Shown: positions 51,600 through 60,570 of the stretch, one piece after another
Layout of the letters: each line of letters opens with the position of its first letter
Position numbering within the stretch: position 1 is the stretch's first letter
NCBI RefSeq assembly: GCF_900111995.1
Contig: NZ_FOKF01000007.1
Coordinates: 1 to 64,000, forward strand
Reading direction: 5' to 3'
DNA from: Collimonas sp. OK607
Lineage (GTDB): Bacteria; Pseudomonadota; Gammaproteobacteria; Burkholderiales; Burkholderiaceae_D
DNA length: 64,000 nucleotides
Made by a program: the position numbers and the translations under genes
Notes under the pieces: model-generated
Databases searched by the model: none
Told to the model about the DNA's origin: nothing
The model's input: only the letters and a program-made list of their open reading frames with translations

Positions 51600-52886
51600 A
51601 TGAGCAACAACATCAATAATGCAGCGATTGCGCTGGAAGATACCTACAAGAAAATCGCCTGGCGGCTGATTCCATTCCTGGTATTCCTGTTCGTGCTGGC
51701 ATGGATAGACCGGGTCAATGTCGGCTTTGCCAAGCTCCAAATGTTGCAGGACCTGCAATTCAGCGAAGCCATCTACGGTCTCGGCGCCGGCATCTTTTTT
51801 ATCGGCTATTTCCTGTTTGAAGTACCCAGCAACCTGCTGCTGGAAAAAATCGGCGCCCGCAAAACCCTGGCCCGCATCACCATTCTCTGGGGCCTGACCT
51901 CAATGGCCATGGTGTACGTCAAGACACCGGCGACATTCTATGTAATCCGCTTCTTCCTGGGTGTGTTCGAAGCAGGCTTTTTCCCAGGCGTGGTGTTGTA
52001 CCTGACCTACTGGTTCCCGGCTGCACGGCGGGCTCGCGTCAACGGCTTGTTCATGACCTCGTTCGCAATCGCCGGCGTGGTCGGCGGACCGATTGCCGGT
52101 TTCATCATGAGCCGCATGGATGGCGTCGGCCACTTCGCCAACTGGCAATGGCTGTTCCTGCTGGAAGGTATTCCGTCGGTCCTGGCCGGCATCCTGGTAC
52201 TGCTTTACCTGCCGGAAAAGCCGCACAACGCCAAATGGCTTAGCCAGACTGAGCAGCAAGCCGTGACCCGCGCACTGGCCTCTGAAAATCACGATAACAA
52301 ACACGCTTCGCTGCGCGACGCCTGCCGCAATTACCGGGTCTGGATTTGCGCTGCGGTGTATTTCTGTGTGGTCAGCGGCAATGCCACGATCGCCTTCTGG
52401 TCGCCCTCGATCATCAAGGAAATCGGCGTCGTCGGCAATCTGCAGATCGGCCTGATCTCGGCCATCCCGTTCCTGGCCGGCACCATCGCCATGATCTGGA
52501 ACGGCATCCACTCCGACCGCAGCGGCGAACGTCGCCTGCACTGTGCACTGGCGACGCTGGTGGCCAGCATCGGTTTGATACTGACAGGATTTTTCATCGG
52601 TAATGCGGTGGTGGCGCTGTGTGCGTTGACACTGGCTGCCATCGGGATCCTGGCTGCATTCCCGGTATTCTGGTCGATTCCCGCCGCGTTCCTGACCGGC
52701 ACCGCGGCCGCCGGCGGCATTGCGCTGATCAATTCGATCGGCAACCTGGCCGGCTTCGCCGCACCGTATCTGATCGGTTCGCTGAAAACCACCACCGGCA
52801 GCGTGGCTTCCGGTCTCTACTTCGTAGCGGCGCTAGAGTTTTGCGCGACGATTTTGGTTTTACTGTTCATCAAAAAAGTCCGGTAG
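51600..52886 (+). CDS. MFS transporter, anion:cation symporter (ACS) type
   Basis: The 428-residue protein has 12 predicted membrane segments, beginning at about residue 20 (LIPFLVFLFVLAWIDRVNVG), with the ACS-typical D-R-V-N-V-GFAK loop after TM1 and EAGFFPGVVLYLTYWFPAAR in TM4-5. It resembles tartrate/4-hydroxyphenylacetate-like importers of organic anions. It precedes the DUF2848 and amidase genes by under 100 bp and probably imports their substrate. Confidence 0.92.
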   Translation: MSNNINNAAIALEDTYKKIAWRLIPFLVFLFVLAWIDRVNVGFAKLQMLQDLQFSEAIYGLGAGIFFIGYFLFEVPSNLLLEKIGARKTLARITILWGLTSMAMVYVKTPATFYVIRFFLGVFEAGFFPGVVLYLTYWFPAARRARVNGLFMTSFAIAGVVGGPIAGFIMSRMDGVGHFANWQWLFLLEGIPSVLAGILVLLYLPEKPHNAKWLSQTEQQAVTRALASENHDNKHASLRDACRNYRVWICAAVYFCVVSGNATIAFWSPSIIKEIGVVGNLQIGLISAIPFLAGTIAMIWNGIHSDRSGERRLHCALATLVASIGLILTGFFIGNAVVALCALTLAAIGILAAFPVFWSIPAAFLTGTAAAGGIALINSIGNLAGFAAPYLIGSLKTTTGSVASGLYFVAALEFCATILVLLFIKKVR

Positions 52887-52977
52887 TTACAAACCCTTTT
52901 CTTTTCCTCATTCATTTTAAATCCGCGCCGCTCGGCTTAAACGCCGGGCCGGTTGCCTCTTTATAGCTGGAATCACC

Positions 52978-53664
52978 ATGCATATCTCTTTTCAAATCGA
53001 TACCGAACAAGGCCCGCGTCAGCTGGACACCGACATCAACACCCTGATCGTAGCCGGCTGGGCCGGGCGCGACCACGCCGCCATCGAACATCACATCGAA
53101 GAACTGGCAGCACTCGGCATCTCGCGTCCAAGCGCCGTTCCGCTGTATTACCGCATCGCCAGCAACCAACTGACCCAGGCGCAGCAGGTGCAGGTAGTCG
53201 GCCCCGATTCATCCGGCGAAGTGGAAACCTTTGTCTTTGCCGCGGATGGCGAACTGTATGTCAGCATCGCCTCCGACCACACCGACCGTAAGCTGGAAGC
53301 GCACAGCGTAGCGCTATCGAAACAGGCATGCGTGAAACCGGTCGCAACCAGTGCCTGGCGTCTGGCCGACGTAGCTGACTATTGGGATGAACTGGTGATC
53401 CGCTCCTACATCGAAGAAAACGGCGAGGAACTGCTGTATCAGGAAGGCCCGCTGGTGTCGCTACGCACCCCGCAGGATTTGATCGCCGGCTACACCGGTG
53501 GCGCCGCCATGCTGCCAGCAGGCAGCGGCATGACCTGCGGCACCGTTGGTGCAATCGGTGGCATCCGCCCGGCACAGTCATTTACAATGGAACTGTTCGA
53601 TCCGCGCCGGCAACGCACCTTGCGCCATCATTACCAGGTTGAAGTACTGCCTGAAGTTGCTTAA
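52978..53664 (+). CDS. DUF2848-domain protein
   Basis: The 228-residue protein belongs to DUF2848, a family related in shape to fumarylacetoacetate hydrolases and usually next to amidases and MFS importers. Visible blocks are LIVAGWAGRDHAAIEHHIEE and LAALGISRPSAVPLYYRIAS near the start and GGAAMLPAGSGMTCGTVGAI near residue 180. It likely acts on a cyclic or keto intermediate in the cytoplasm. No catalytic residue can be named with confidence. It lies 91 bp after the MFS stop and 50 bp before the amidase. Confidence 0.88.
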   Translation: MHISFQIDTEQGPRQLDTDINTLIVAGWAGRDHAAIEHHIEELAALGISRPSAVPLYYRIASNQLTQAQQVQVVGPDSSGEVETFVFAADGELYVSIASDHTDRKLEAHSVALSKQACVKPVATSAWRLADVADYWDELVIRSYIEENGEELLYQEGPLVSLRTPQDLIAGYTGGAAMLPAGSGMTCGTVGAIGGIRPAQSFTMELFDPRRQRTLRHHYQVEVLPEVA

Positions 53665-53714
53665 ACCCGCTGTCAAATGTCGGATATCAAATTTCATTTA
53701 TTTCCCGAGGCCGC

Positions 53715-55073
53715 ATGACTACCACGCCCCCTACCCTGCACACCCTGTCAGAAGCCCTGCGCCAAAATAGCGTCAGTTCGGCGGCACTCACCGAAGCTGC
53801 ACTGGAACGTGCGCTCGCGCCATCCGGCGAAGGCAGCCGGGTGTTCACCGAAGTTTATGCCACGGCGGCGCGCGCCGCGGCGCAAGCATCCGATCTGTTG
53901 CGCGCCAGCGGCCAGGTGCGCTCGCCGATAGACGGCTTGCCGATTTCGGTCAAGGATTTGTTCGATGTTGCTGGCAGCACCACGCGCGCCGGTTCGGTAG
54001 CGTTGCGCGATGCAGCGCCGGCCAGTGTTAGCGCGCTGGTGGTGCAGCGTCTGGTGGCAGCCGGCGCAGTCATCGTCGGCCGCACCAACATGACCGAATT
54101 TGCCTATTCCGGCCTCGGCATCAATCCCCATTACGGCACCCCGCGCAATCCGTGGGACAGGGCCAACGGCCGCATCCCGGGCGGGTCCTCGTCCGGCGCC
54201 GCGATCTCAGTCACCGACGCCATGGCGGTTGCAGCCATTGGTTCCGATACCGGCGGCTCGGTGCGGATTCCCGCTGCACTGTGCGGACTGACCGGCTTCA
54301 AGCCGACAGCGCGCCGGGTTTCATTGCAAGGCGTATTGCCGCTGTCGACACAACTGGATTCGATCGGCCCTATCGCCAACAGCGTCGCCTGCTGCGCTAC
54401 GCTTGATGCGATCCTGGCCGGTGAACCGGTGCCAGAGCTGACGCCAACTTCCCTGCGCGGTTTGCGTCTGGCGCTGCCGACCACGGTGGTGCTGGATGGT
54501 ATCGATAGCCACGTCGCTGCGACGTTCGCCAACGCGCGCCAGCGGTTGCAAGCGGCCGGCGCGCTGATTGAGGAAGTCGAGATACCTGAATTTGCCGAGC
54601 TGGCTGCAATCAATGCGAAAGGCGGATTCACCGGCGCCGAAGCCTATGCCTGGCATCGGGCGCTGATCGCCGAGCAAGCTGCTGCCTACGATCCCCGTGT
54701 AATTTCACGTATCTTGCGTGGCAAGGAAATCAGCGCAGCTGACCTGATCGACCTGTTCGCCGCACGCAAGCAATGGATCGCGGCGGTCGAACAGAGAATC
54801 TCCGGCTACGATGCATTGCTGATGCTAACCGTGCCAATCGTGGCGCCCACTATCGCGGTCCTGGAAGCCAGCGACGATGCGTATTACGCTGCCAATGGCC
54901 TGATCTTGCGCAATCCGTCTGTAATCAATTTCCTCGATGGCTGTGCGCTATCGTTGCCTTGTCATGCCGCCGGTGAAGCGCCGGTCGGATTGATGCTGGC
55001 TGGCGCTGGCGGCAATGATCGAAAAATCCTGGAAATCGGGTTGGCGGTGGAAGCTGCGCTGGCAAGTGCCTGA
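53715..55073 (+). CDS. Amidase-signature hydrolase
   Basis: The 452-residue protein is an amidase-signature enzyme. The Ser-cisSer-Lys triad is Lys80 in PISVKDLFD, Ser158 in RIPGGSSSG and nucleophile Ser182 in DTGGSVRIP. It hydrolyses carboxamides or ureides to acid and ammonia in the cytoplasm. The gene ends a forward cluster (MFS, DUF2848, amidase) and is followed by a strong terminator at 55092-55132. The neighbours suggest degradation of an imported amide. The substrate is unknown. Confidence 0.93.
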   Translation: MTTTPPTLHTLSEALRQNSVSSAALTEAALERALAPSGEGSRVFTEVYATAARAAAQASDLLRASGQVRSPIDGLPISVKDLFDVAGSTTRAGSVALRDAAPASVSALVVQRLVAAGAVIVGRTNMTEFAYSGLGINPHYGTPRNPWDRANGRIPGGSSSGAAISVTDAMAVAAIGSDTGGSVRIPAALCGLTGFKPTARRVSLQGVLPLSTQLDSIGPIANSVACCATLDAILAGEPVPELTPTSLRGLRLALPTTVVLDGIDSHVAATFANARQRLQAAGALIEEVEIPEFAELAAINAKGGFTGAEAYAWHRALIAEQAAAYDPRVISRILRGKEISAADLIDLFAARKQWIAAVEQRISGYDALLMLTVPIVAPTIAVLEASDDAYYAANGLILRNPSVINFLDGCALSLPCHAAGEAPVGLMLAGAGGNDRKILEIGLAVEAALASA

Positions 55074-55091
55074 AGCAGGTTTAGTGTCAGC

Positions 55092-55132
55092 AAAAAAACG
55101 CCGGATCAAATTATTTGATCCGGCGTTTTTTT
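55092..55132. terminator. Bidirectional Rho-independent terminator
   Basis: The arms AACGCCGGATCAA and TTGATCCGGCGTT form a perfect stem with a 4-nt loop. T runs follow on both strands (A run on the left, T run on the right). It separates the convergent amidase and DUF1223 genes and can serve both. Confidence 0.93.
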
Positions 55133-55154
55133 CATCGCATCTTCAACCGCACGA

Positions 55155-55952
55155 TCAACGATCAACCGCCAGCCTGGCCACCTGCAACACTTCACCGCTG
55201 CTCGCATTCTGAACGAAGGCAACAATCCCGAAACGATCCGCGCGAACGTCCTTGCCGATGCTGTCAAGCGCGATTTTTTCATTGATCTGCACCGCACCGT
55301 CCTTCAGCGCAAAGGGCCCCAGCCAGCGCCGCACAACATAGTCGTGATGCAGCGTCACGCCACCGTTCTCCCCTGCCGCAACGTTGGATACCAACTGGTT
55401 TTCGTAGACGGCAATGTAAGCATTGTGCCCGTCCCCGGAGGATTGCCGCAGCTTGACCTTGGTCGACAAATCAAACGTGCGCGCTGCCGTACCTGATAAT
55501 TTGATGGCAATATCGGCCGGCGACGGTTGCTCTGCTATTTTTCCAGCCGCAGCGTCAAAATCGTTTTTCACATTCCAGTGCCGTAATTCGCGGCCGCCAA
55601 CAAATATTTCCGGCGTATACACCACACGGTTTTTGGTAAATGCCGCCAATTCCTGCTGCCGTACGGTAAACCGGTGGTCGCCGAACCGATCCTTCCAGCC
55701 GAGATTATCCCAATAATCGACATGCAGCGCGAGCGGCACCACCTTGTTTGCCTTGGCCTGGGCACCAAGCCTGGATAGCCATTGGTCGGCCGGCGGACAG
55801 CTATTGCAGCCTTCACTGGAATACAGCTCGACCAGCGCCACCCGGTAGGCCGGGCTTTGCGCTGTATAGTCCTGCGCCTGGGCGATGGAAGAAATGCCGA
55901 GTGCAAGCGCAGTTAGCGCGAGCTTTTTTGTTACATTATTAAGGATTTGCAC
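55155..55952 (-). CDS. DUF1223 secreted thioredoxin-like protein
   Basis: The 265-residue protein has a signal peptide (about 1-26, ending ISSIAQA) and a DUF1223 domain with a C-x-x-C motif in LYSSEGCNSCPPADQWLSRL, similar to thioredoxin-like folds. It probably acts in the periplasm. The start is GTG at 55952 with AGGAG at ideal spacing. It stands alone on the minus strand. Its function is unknown; the C-N-S-C pair may be redox active. Confidence 0.88.
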   Translation of the reverse strand: MQILNNVTKKLALTALALGISSIAQAQDYTAQSPAYRVALVELYSSEGCNSCPPADQWLSRLGAQAKANKVVPLALHVDYWDNLGWKDRFGDHRFTVRQQELAAFTKNRVVYTPEIFVGGRELRHWNVKNDFDAAAGKIAEQPSPADIAIKLSGTAARTFDLSTKVKLRQSSGDGHNAYIAVYENQLVSNVAAGENGGVTLHHDYVVRRWLGPFALKDGAVQINEKIALDSIGKDVRADRFGIVAFVQNASSGEVLQVARLAVDR

Positions 55953-56053
55953 TTGAGTCTCCTGGCTGATCGTATTTCATGGTGCTTGGTCGCACTGACA
56001 GCCATTTCCTTACAAATCAGATCAAGAATCAGCTTAAATCCGAGCCAGACTAC

Positions 56054-56848
56054 CTACGGAGCCCGATATAAGTTAATCACATCGCGCTCCACCCGCACCA
56101 GGTTTTGCCCTGCATCCACGACAAATTCAGCACCGTTAAAAGATGGCCTGGTCAGCAACAATATGGCGTCGGCTATTTCCGTAATCGGGGCGATGTAACC
56201 GAGCGGTGTCGAGCGGGCCGCAGAATATTCGAAATCGGCCTGGCTCTGATCGCCGCTGGTCGTCATCAAACCAGGGTACAGCGCATTGACGCGCAGTACC
56301 GGCGCAGCCGACATGGCCAGCATCGCGGTCAGGTTACCCAATGCCGCCTTGGCCACGGTGTAACTGAAATCCTCTGGATGAAAATTGGCGTGCACCTTCT
56401 GATCCACCACGTTGATCACGACTCCCTGCTGTGAGCGCTCCTTGGCATGCTGGTGAAACGCCTGGGTCAGCAGCAGCGGCGCCCGGCAATTCACCTGCCA
56501 CGAACGCTCCAGATCCTCCAGCGCAAAATCGGCCAGCGTATCCGGAAAAAAAATCGCCGCGCAATTGACCAGCACGTCCAACCGGCCGAACCTGGCATAG
56601 ATGGCTGTCATCATTGCGGCCAGTTGATCCGGCGACTGCAGGTCCGCTTGCAGGGCGACGGCAATGCCGCCGCCGGCTTCGATCGCCTGCACCGTATCCT
56701 GCGCCTCCTGTTGCGAGCTGCCGTAATGCACCACCACAGCATAACCGGCTTGCGCAAACCGTTCGGCAATCACGCGCCCGACCCGCTTGGCGGCGCCGGT
56801 AATCAACACGACGGCTGGAGTTGCAACATCCTTTACGCCATTCGTCAT
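56054..56848 (-). CDS. Pteridine reductase/FolM-like SDR
   Basis: The 264-residue protein is an SDR of the PTR1/FolM type. The cofactor loop T17-GAAKRVG24 has the Lys-Arg typical of NADPH use. The usual catalytic Ser is replaced by Asp149 in NVVDQKV, with Tyr163 and Lys167 in YTVAK, as in PTR1, where Asp, Tyr and Lys do the chemistry. It would reduce dihydropterins or dihydrofolate. The ATG at 56848 has AGGGG upstream, so a TTG further up is not used. It follows the PCD gene by about 30 bp; together they suggest pterin recycling. Confidence 0.87.
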   Translation of the reverse strand: MTNGVKDVATPAVVLITGAAKRVGRVIAERFAQAGYAVVVHYGSSQQEAQDTVQAIEAGGGIAVALQADLQSPDQLAAMMTAIYARFGRLDVLVNCAAIFFPDTLADFALEDLERSWQVNCRAPLLLTQAFHQHAKERSQQGVVINVVDQKVHANFHPEDFSYTVAKAALGNLTAMLAMSAAPVLRVNALYPGLMTTSGDQSQADFEYSAARSTPLGYIAPITEIADAILLLTRPSFNGAEFVVDAGQNLVRVERDVINLYRAP

Positions 56849-56877
56849 GTCGCCCCTTTGCGGCTTTGCATGTTTGT

Positions 56878-57180
56878 TCAATTTTTGACTGCAGCGCCGG
56901 CGTGACGGTCCATGAATTGGGCCAGGCGCACATCAAGGTCGGTGACACCATTCTTATCATGGGTAGTCAGCACCACCACCACGCGATTATAGACATTCGA
57001 CCACTCGGGATGATGGTCCATCTTTTCCGCCAGCAAGGCCACCTGGGTCATGAAACCAAAGGCGGCATTGAAATCGGCAAATTTGAAAGTCTTTTGAATC
57101 GCATCGCGACCGTCCACCGCAGTCCAGGTGGTGAGGCCTTGAATGGCGGCGGCAGCGCCGATATGGGTAGAGCTTGGCAT
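56878..57180 (-). CDS. Pterin-4a-carbinolamine dehydratase (PCD)
   Basis: The 100-residue protein has the PCD core E52-KMDHHPEW with catalytic His56 and His57, and His74 in [12 protein letters not shown]. It dehydrates 4a-hydroxytetrahydropterins, restoring the dihydropterin form that the neighbouring SDR could reduce. The ATG at 57180 is chosen by length; the frame is open further upstream. No aromatic amino acid hydroxylase is seen in this window. It is probably the first gene of a two-gene operon. Confidence 0.92.
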   Translation of the reverse strand: MPSSTHIGAAAAIQGLTTWTAVDGRDAIQKTFKFADFNAAFGFMTQVALLAEKMDHHPEWSNVYNRVVVVLTTHDKNGVTDLDVRLAQFMDRHAGAAVKN

Positions 57181-57590
57181 TGAAGTATCCGTTCGTGAAA
57201 ACTCCAATTCTATAACTGGAAGCGTCGGAACGCTTAAAAGATGCGCCACGAAAGCTTACTCAGTCCGATTTGGGTAATTTTCGGTCAAAGAAATCAACAA
57301 TTTCAGCATTTAAATGGATCGAACGGGAAACAACTATTCGTTGTATCTGCTGCAGTCGCGATTGTTGCGACAATTGTATGGCGCGGCCGGATCCGGCACC
57401 AGACCGGGATTGCTAATTTGCATAAAAATCATAGCTTAGCCGACAGGCAGAATGCACGGCACTTGATCTATCCATTTGAAAGGTGAACAATTGTGACGCA
57501 GACGCCTTTCCATAAGGCGTTGTCAACCGGTTGCCCAGCCCATTGCGTTAATGATCAGCGACAAGTCTCTTCATCTTCAAAGGAAAAACC
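57181..57590. other. Intergenic, no gene seen
   Basis: This 410-bp stretch separates PCD from the glycine-zipper gene. It holds a 12-bp palindrome GCCGGATCCGGC at 57386-57397 and AT-rich pieces near 57340-57375. Promoters for both divergent genes must lie here; AAAGGAAA before 57591 is a fair ribosome-binding site. Confidence 0.55.
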
Positions 57591-57845
57591 ATGAACTCGA
57601 AAATCATCGCCGTAACGTTATGCGCGCTGGCACTGGCTGGTACGGCCGGCGGCGCCAATGCCAAGGGTTGCATAAAGGGTGCCGCGGTAGGCGCAGTAGC
57701 CGGCCACTACGCGGGTCATCACGCGGTGATCGGCGCGGTTGGGGGTTGTGTCGCGGGACGCCACCTGGCTAACAAGAAAGCCGCTGACCAGGCTACCGCA
57801 GCGCACGCCACCGCTCCGGCAACACAACCTGCCCTCGCGAAATAG
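57591..57845 (+). CDS. Small secreted glycine-zipper protein
   Basis: The 84-residue protein has a signal peptide (about 1-24, cleavage after GGANA) and a glycine-zipper core (GAAVGAVAGHYAGHHAVIGA, then VGGCVAGRH) of small residues, typical of short outer-membrane or periplasmic proteins. The C-terminus is Ala/Thr/Pro-rich and disordered. Two cysteines (in KGCIKG and GGCVAG) could form a disulfide. A strong terminator follows. The function is unknown. Confidence 0.8.
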   Translation: MNSKIIAVTLCALALAGTAGGANAKGCIKGAAVGAVAGHYAGHHAVIGAVGGCVAGRHLANKKAADQATAAHATAPATQPALAK

Positions 57846-57889
57846 ACAAGAAAATTCAAGGTCGAGCTTGATGCCGTATTTTGCCCTTG

Positions 57890-57921
57890 AACCCGCGCGC
57901 CCTTCGGTCCGCGCGGGTTTT
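57890..57921 (+). terminator. Rho-independent terminator after the glycine-zipper gene
   Basis: The arms AACCCGCGCG and CGCGCGGGTT form a 10-bp stem with a 10-nt loop and a T run (57918-57921). It lies 45 bp past the stop and 29 bp before the convergent sdaA stop. Confidence 0.85.
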
Positions 57922-57949
57922 CCATTTCTATCCGGATCGTTTCCCTGCG

Positions 57950-59362
57950 CTAACACTCCACCACGTTGACCGCCAGGCCGCCAAGCGACGTCTCCTTGTA
58001 TTTCGACTTCATGTCTTCGCCAGTCTGCATCATGGTCTTGATAACCGCGTCAAGCGAGACATAATGACTACCGTCGCCGCGCAGCGCCATGCGAGCCGCG
58101 TTGATGGCCTTGACCGCCCCCATCGCGTTGCGTTCTATGCAAGGAATCTGCACCATGCCGCCGACCGGGTCGCACGTAAGGCCCAGGTTGTGTTCCATGC
58201 CGATCTCGGCCGCGTTCTCGACTTGTGCCGGCGTGCCGCCCATCGCGGCGGCCAGCGCGCCGGCCGCCATCGAACAGGCTACGCCAACCTCGCCCTGGCA
58301 GCCGACCTCTGCGCCGGAAATTGATGCGTTGGCCTTGTAGAGCATGCCGATGGCGCTCGCGGTCAGCAGGAAATCGACTATGCCGTCGTCCGAGGCGCCG
58401 GGAATGAAGCGTTCGTAGTAGTGCATCACAGCCGGCACGACGCCTGCAGCGCCGTTGGTCGGTGCCGTGACGACGCGGCCGCCGGCGGCATTTTCTTCAT
58501 TGACCGCCATTGCAAACGCGTTGACCCAGTCCATCGCCGCAAGCGGATCTTCCCCATCGGCGCTGCTAGCGCGCGCATTGAGGTCCCGATGCAACTCCGG
58601 CGCGCGGCGCCGAATGCCAAGCAGGCCTGGCAGCCGGTCTGCTGCTTGCGGGTTGCCGGTGCCAAAGCCTCGCTGCACACACTGCTTCATCACCTGCCAG
58701 ATGCGCAGCAATCCCTGTCGCACTTCGGCCTCCCGGCGCCACATGCATTCGTTCGCGAGCATCAGCGTGGCGATCGACAGTCCGCTTGTTTTGGCCTGTG
58801 CGAGCAATTCGTCGCCAGTGCTAAACGGGTATGGCCACGCGTGGGCGGCGGCCTGGATGCCGGGTTCGGTGGCGGCAGCGTTGCCTTCGACAACGAAGCC
58901 GCCGCCAACCGAGAAATAGCACGCATCTGCCAGCGTCGCGCCATCGTCTGCCAGCGCAGTGAAGCGCATCGCGTTGGGATGTTCCGGCAAGGATTCGTGA
59001 CCGAGGAACGCGATGTCGCGCTCACGGTTGAACGCTATCGGATGACATCCGAACAGCATCAATTGCCCCGAGCGGCGCAACGCATCCAGACGAGGCTGCA
59101 CGGTGTCGGGTTCGACCGTATCGGGCGCATCACCCAACAGACCGAGGATCACGCCCTGGTCCGTCGCATGGCCGCGTCCGGTTGCGCCGAGCGAACCGTA
59201 GAGATCGATCCGCACCCGCGCCGTGCCGGCCAGCAGTCCATCGCGCTCGAGCGCCTGTGCAAACATGTGGGCCGCGCGCATCGGCCCGACCGTGTGCGAA
59301 CTCGATGGCCCGATGCCGATCTTGAAGATATCGAAGGCCGACAGCATCACAGCGTCATTCAT
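57950..59362 (-). CDS. sdaA: L-serine ammonia-lyase (serine dehydratase)
   Basis: The 470-residue protein is a single-chain iron-sulfur serine dehydratase. The N-terminal beta domain begins with [20 protein letters not shown] and the alpha domain has [15 protein letters not shown]. Cys residues in the [14 protein letters not shown] and IPCIERN motifs are the likely [4Fe-4S] ligands. It converts L-serine to pyruvate and ammonia in the cytoplasm. The start at 59362 ([10 protein letters not shown]) overlaps the M20 hydrolase stop by 4 bp (ATGA). The same frame is open upstream, but those residues are antisense shadow of the hydrolase and are rejected. Confidence 0.95.
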   Translation of the reverse strand: MNDAVMLSAFDIFKIGIGPSSSHTVGPMRAAHMFAQALERDGLLAGTARVRIDLYGSLGATGRGHATDQGVILGLLGDAPDTVEPDTVQPRLDALRRSGQLMLFGCHPIAFNRERDIAFLGHESLPEHPNAMRFTALADDGATLADACYFSVGGGFVVEGNAAATEPGIQAAAHAWPYPFSTGDELLAQAKTSGLSIATLMLANECMWRREAEVRQGLLRIWQVMKQCVQRGFGTGNPQAADRLPGLLGIRRRAPELHRDLNARASSADGEDPLAAMDWVNAFAMAVNEENAAGGRVVTAPTNGAAGVVPAVMHYYERFIPGASDDGIVDFLLTASAIGMLYKANASISGAEVGCQGEVGVACSMAAGALAAAMGGTPAQVENAAEIGMEHNLGLTCDPVGGMVQIPCIERNAMGAVKAINAARMALRGDGSHYVSLDAVIKTMMQTGEDMKSKYKETSLGGLAVNVVEC

Positions 59363-60525
59363 GCCGCAAGTTGCCGCTTTACGAGCGCCACCCAGTAAGC
59401 GGCGCCAAGTGGCAGGATGGCGTCGTTGAAGTCGTAATACGGGTTGTGCAGCGGATGGGGGTTCTCGCCCTCCCCCGCGCCGATGCCGATGTACGCCCCG
59501 GGGCGTTCCTGCAGCATGAAGGCGAAGTCCTCCGAGCCCATCGCCGGTTTGATATCGATATCCACCTGTTCGCTGCCGACCAGGCTCGCGGCGGCGGCCA
59601 CCGCTGCAACTGTCTCGCCCGGCGTATTCACCACGCCGGGATAACCGCGCCGGTAGTCCAGCGCGATACTGGCGCCGCTCATCTGCGCGACGCCGGTGCA
59701 AACCTGGCCCATCATGGCCTCGACGTTGTCCTGGATCGCCGCGTCGAGCGTGCGTACGGTGCCGCGCAGCACGACGTTTTCGGGTATCACGTTCCAGGTA
59801 TCGCCGCCATGGATCTGTGTGACGCTGACCACCGCCGACTCGGTCGCGGACGTGCGGCGGCTCACGATAGTCTGCAACGCATTGACCAGTTGCGCCGCAA
59901 TCACCACCGAATCGACACCGGTTTCGGGCATCGCGCCGTGGCAGCCTTTACCGGTGATGTCGATCTCGAAAGTGTCGAGGTAGGCGGTCATCGTGCCGGT
60001 CCGGATCCCGAACTGGCCGCGCGGCATGCCAGGGAAATTGTGCATGCCGTATACCGCGTCGGCCGGGAACAGATTGAACAGGCCTTCTTCGACCATCTTG
60101 CGGCCGCCGCCTTCGTTTTCCTCGGCCGGCTGGAAGACAAAATGTACCGTACCCTTGAACGGCTTGTGGCGCGACAGGTGCTCGGCCGCACCTAGCAGCA
60201 TCGCGGTGTGGCCGTCGTGGCCGCAACCGTGCATCTTGCCGTTGCAGGTCGACTTGTGCTCGTGGTCGCCCAACTCCTGCATGTTGAGTGCATCGAGATC
60301 TGCGCGCAAGGCGATGCCGGGTCCCTCGCCGTTCTTGAGCGTGCCGACCAAGCCGGTGCCTCCTAGCCCGCGGTGCACGGACATGCCCATCAGTCTAAGC
60401 GCCTGCGCGACGATGTTCGCCGTGCGATGCTCCTCGAAAGCGGTTTCCGGATGGGCGTGGATGTCGCGGCGCCAGGCCAGCATTCGAGCGCGGGTATCTT
60501 CTGCGATTTCAGGTTCACGGTACAT
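59359..60525 (-). CDS. M20-family N-acyl-amino-acid amidohydrolase
   Basis: The 388-residue protein is an M20D peptidase of the hippurate/aminoacylase type. Its di-metal site is set by [10 protein letters not shown] (about 95-104), PAEENEGGG (about 130-138), and a late [10 protein letters not shown] (near 350), with [10 protein letters not shown] as a further family block. It would cleave an acyl group from an amino acid or indole conjugate in the cytoplasm. The ATG at 60525 follows GGAGAA. It is coupled to sdaA by overlap and follows DUF3100 by about 45 bp, so the three form one operon. Confidence 0.92.
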   Translation of the reverse strand: MYREPEIAEDTRARMLAWRRDIHAHPETAFEEHRTANIVAQALRLMGMSVHRGLGGTGLVGTLKNGEGPGIALRADLDALNMQELGDHEHKSTCNGKMHGCGHDGHTAMLLGAAEHLSRHKPFKGTVHFVFQPAEENEGGGRKMVEEGLFNLFPADAVYGMHNFPGMPRGQFGIRTGTMTAYLDTFEIDITGKGCHGAMPETGVDSVVIAAQLVNALQTIVSRRTSATESAVVSVTQIHGGDTWNVIPENVVLRGTVRTLDAAIQDNVEAMMGQVCTGVAQMSGASIALDYRRGYPGVVNTPGETVAAVAAAASLVGSEQVDIDIKPAMGSEDFAFMLQERPGAYIGIGAGEGENPHPLHNPYYDFNDAILPLGAAYWVALVKRQLAA

Positions 60526-60570
60526 AAGGTTCTCCGTCAGCAATGTGTGGGATGTATTGGGGGTGTGGGA

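Noticed and set aside
59363-59701. N-terminal extension of serine dehydratase
   Set aside because: The frame is open upstream, but the residues are Arg-rich and lie over the M20 hydrolase. The family start is MNDAVML with a 4-bp overlap.
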